Source of the DNA: Promethearchaeum sp.
GTDB taxonomy: Archaea > Asgardarchaeota > Lokiarchaeia > Sigyniarchaeales > Promethearchaeaceae
Assembly (NCBI GenBank): GCA_030611625.1
Contig: JAUWPK010000183.1
Coordinates: forward strand, 1-7,546
DNA: 7,546 bases
Direction of reading: 5' to 3'
A model generated the notes under the pieces. It was not told the origin of the DNA. It saw nothing but the letters and a program-made list of their open reading frames with translations, and made no database searches. Below, piece by piece: positions 6,889 through 7,546 of the stretch (within the stretch, counting starts at the first letter, position 1; every line of letters starts with the position of its first letter). Both the position numbers and the translations under genes were made by a program.

Positions 6889-7128
6889 TTAACGTCCGAA
6901 TAATAGAATAGAAATAACACCAATTAAAGCCAGAGCTAAAATAGCACCCCACATTTTTATTATCCCAACTTTTCTTTCACGGTAGAAATCAACTTCGCAA
7001 TAAAAATGATGATGAATCCAGAAAGTATGATTTGAACAAATTGGAGAATGGCAGTGATAACATTCAATATCTGTTTTTTTACCGCATTTAAAGCATTTCT
7101 GCACTTTCATCTGATTTTGATCAGCCAT
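6889..7128 (-). CDS. Small AN1-like zinc-finger protein with C-terminal membrane anchor
   Basis: 79-aa protein with two parts. Residues 12-44 hold eight spaced metal ligands: C12-x2-C15-x7-C23-x2-C26-x4-C31-x2-H34, then H40 (or H39/H41) and C44. The second half (Cx4CxxHx5H..C) and the phrase FKCGKKTDIEC resemble the AN1 zinc finger, although the gap between the second and third cysteines is shorter than the usual 9-12; a B-box-like cross-brace is the alternative. After a basic patch (RERK), residues 56-77 (about IIKMWGAILALALIGVISILLF) form one hydrophobic helix ending just two residues from the C-terminus, typical of a tail-anchored protein with the finger in the cytoplasm. It probably binds a protein partner at the membrane. 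No further function can be named. The gene lies 153 bases upstream of the DUF2156 start on the same strand and is divergent from the right-hand gene. Confidence 0.75.
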   Translation of the reverse strand: MADQNQMKVQKCFKCGKKTDIECYHCHSPICSNHTFWIHHHFYCEVDFYRERKVGIIKMWGAILALALIGVISILLFGR

Positions 7129-7323
7129 ATCTGTTTAGATAAACCTTGGTAACAATTTGAATTTTTTGACTATAGCATATCTGATATAATTTTACCCAAT
7201 TTTGTGGGATAAAATCTCAAATTTTGAACTGATTCAATGTGCTTCATTACATTTTACAACAGAATAAGAATGGAAAAAGAATAAATGTGATTTTAATCTT
7301 TGCTAAATCAAACGTATTTATTT

Positions 7324-7349
7324 TGATTCCAAGAAATTTCTTGAAATCA
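7324..7349 (+). repeat. Near-perfect 26-bp inverted repeat followed by a T10 run
   Basis: The core 7330-7343 is a perfect 14-base palindrome (CAAGAAA/TTTCTTG). It is extended by TGATT (7324-7328) and AATCA (7345-7349) with a single mismatched pair, C7329/A7344. Ten T follow at 7354-7363. As RNA it would be a stem of 11 positions (10 paired) with an AATT loop ahead of a U tract, i.e. terminator-shaped. As DNA it is a good operator dyad, immediately downstream of a TATA-like TATTTATT (7315-7322). Confidence 0.6.
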
Positions 7350-7400
7350 GATATTTTTTTTTTGTAAGAATAGTTCTAAACTCGTTGAAAAACGAAAATC

Positions 7401-7404
7401 GGAG
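7401..7404 (+). promoter_or_regulatory. Ribosome site for the right-edge gene
   Basis: GGAG at 7401-7404 lies 11 bases before the ATG at 7416, separated by an A-rich spacer. It is the only ribosome-site-like motif close to that start and supports it. Confidence 0.5.
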
Positions 7405-7415
7405 TATAAAAAAAA

Positions 7416-7546
7416 ATGTTACTTGAAATAATCATAGAAGTATGGACTTTATGGTTAGTCCTCGCTTCTGCCATTGCAAGTTTTGTTGTTGCGTTCATCT
7501 TAAAAAAAAGAGTTGATGATGCAGATCCCGGTAATGAAGAAATGGT
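7416..7546 (+). CDS. hppA: Membrane-bound pyrophosphatase N-terminus (HppA-like), cut by window edge
   Basis: Only the first 43 codons are present. They encode a hydrophobic helix of about 25 residues (LLEIIIEVWTLWLVLASAIASFVVAFIL), a basic KKR stop, and then VDDADPGNEEM. A single first helix followed by a short loop with a (D)PGN-x-x-M phrase is how ion-pumping membrane pyrophosphatases begin. In these proteins the loop precedes IAxAIxxGAxAFL, which here would lie beyond the edge. The full protein would be a roughly 16-helix pump coupling pyrophosphate hydrolysis to H+ or Na+ export, and the ion cannot be told from this part. The start at 7416 is backed by GGAG 11 bases upstream. Another membrane protein with a similar N-terminus remains possible given so few residues. 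Confidence 0.65.
   Translation, partial: MLLEIIIEVWTLWLVLASAIASFVVAFILKKRVDDADPGNEEM

Larger units (their letters stand above)
7129..7415. other. Divergent intergenic region with several inverted repeats
   Basis: This 287-base gap separates the leftward zinc-finger gene from the rightward pyrophosphatase-like gene. No ORF of note is seen on either strand. It holds dyads at 7177-7187 (ATATC/GATAT), 7190-7214 (TTTTACCCA pairing with TGGG-A-TAAAA, six-base loop), 7217-7227 (TCAAA/TTTGA), 7324-7349 (long, see its own entry) and 7382-7395 (TCGTT/AACGA around a GAAA tetraloop). AT-rich DNA makes short dyads common; the 7190-7214 and 7324-7349 ones are longer than I would expect by chance. Confidence 0.5.

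Noticed and set aside
7138..7145. GGTTTATC on the minus strand as TATA box of the zinc-finger gene
   Set aside because: It is only 10-17 bases from the ATG at 7128, so transcription would begin inside the coding region.
7405..7411. TATAAAA as TATA box of the right-edge gene
   Set aside because: It sits between the ribosome site and the ATG, much too close to act as a promoter for this start.
1..7546. CRISPR array, tRNA, insertion sequence or attachment site
   Set aside because: I found no regularly spaced repeats, cloverleaf-like segment, transposase-like reading frame or paired terminal repeats anywhere in the window.

Overview
This AT-rich window looks archaeal, and its gene mix is reminiscent of Asgard (Lokiarchaeia-like) genomes. 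The evidence for archaea is a very good BRE/TATA promoter in front of the SCP2 gene, T-tract (not hairpin) terminators, GGTG/GTGAT-type ribosome sites, a very short tail-anchored AN1-like zinc-finger protein and a DUF2156 protein. The lineage is an inference; the window has no rRNA or marker gene that settles it.

Layout. The left edge holds the 5'-truncated end of a thioredoxin reductase (+ strand, to 937), followed by a T-tract terminator. Next is a compact two-gene operon (1061-1892, +): a minimal nucleotidyltransferase and a HEPN protein with an intact R-x4-H-x-Y motif, i.e. a type VII MntA/HepT toxin-antitoxin module. It converges on a two-gene minus-strand operon (5122 down to 1942): a radical-SAM glycyl-radical activase, then a glycyl radical enzyme. 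The latter matches trans-4-hydroxy-L-proline dehydratase (HypD) along its full length and at every active-site position I can recall. Further along the minus strand are an SCP2-like lipid-carrier protein with a strong promoter and its own terminator, a DUF2156 (GNAT-fold) protein, and a small zinc-finger/transmembrane protein. At the right edge a divergent + strand gene begins; its first 43 codons look like the start of a membrane pyrophosphatase (HppA).

How they work together. The only clear pathway unit is the activase plus HypD: the activase installs the glycyl radical, and HypD then dehydrates hydroxyproline to pyrroline-5-carboxylate, implying anaerobic use of collagen- or cell-wall-derived hydroxyproline. 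The usual partner, P5C reductase (ProC), is not in the window. The activase is unusual in lacking all the ferredoxin-domain cysteines found in most non-PFL activases. The toxin-antitoxin pair is an independent selfish/defence module. The other genes are single transcription units without obvious functional linkage.

No gene-free stretch exceeds 300 bases. The largest gap (7129-7415) holds several inverted repeats, described separately.
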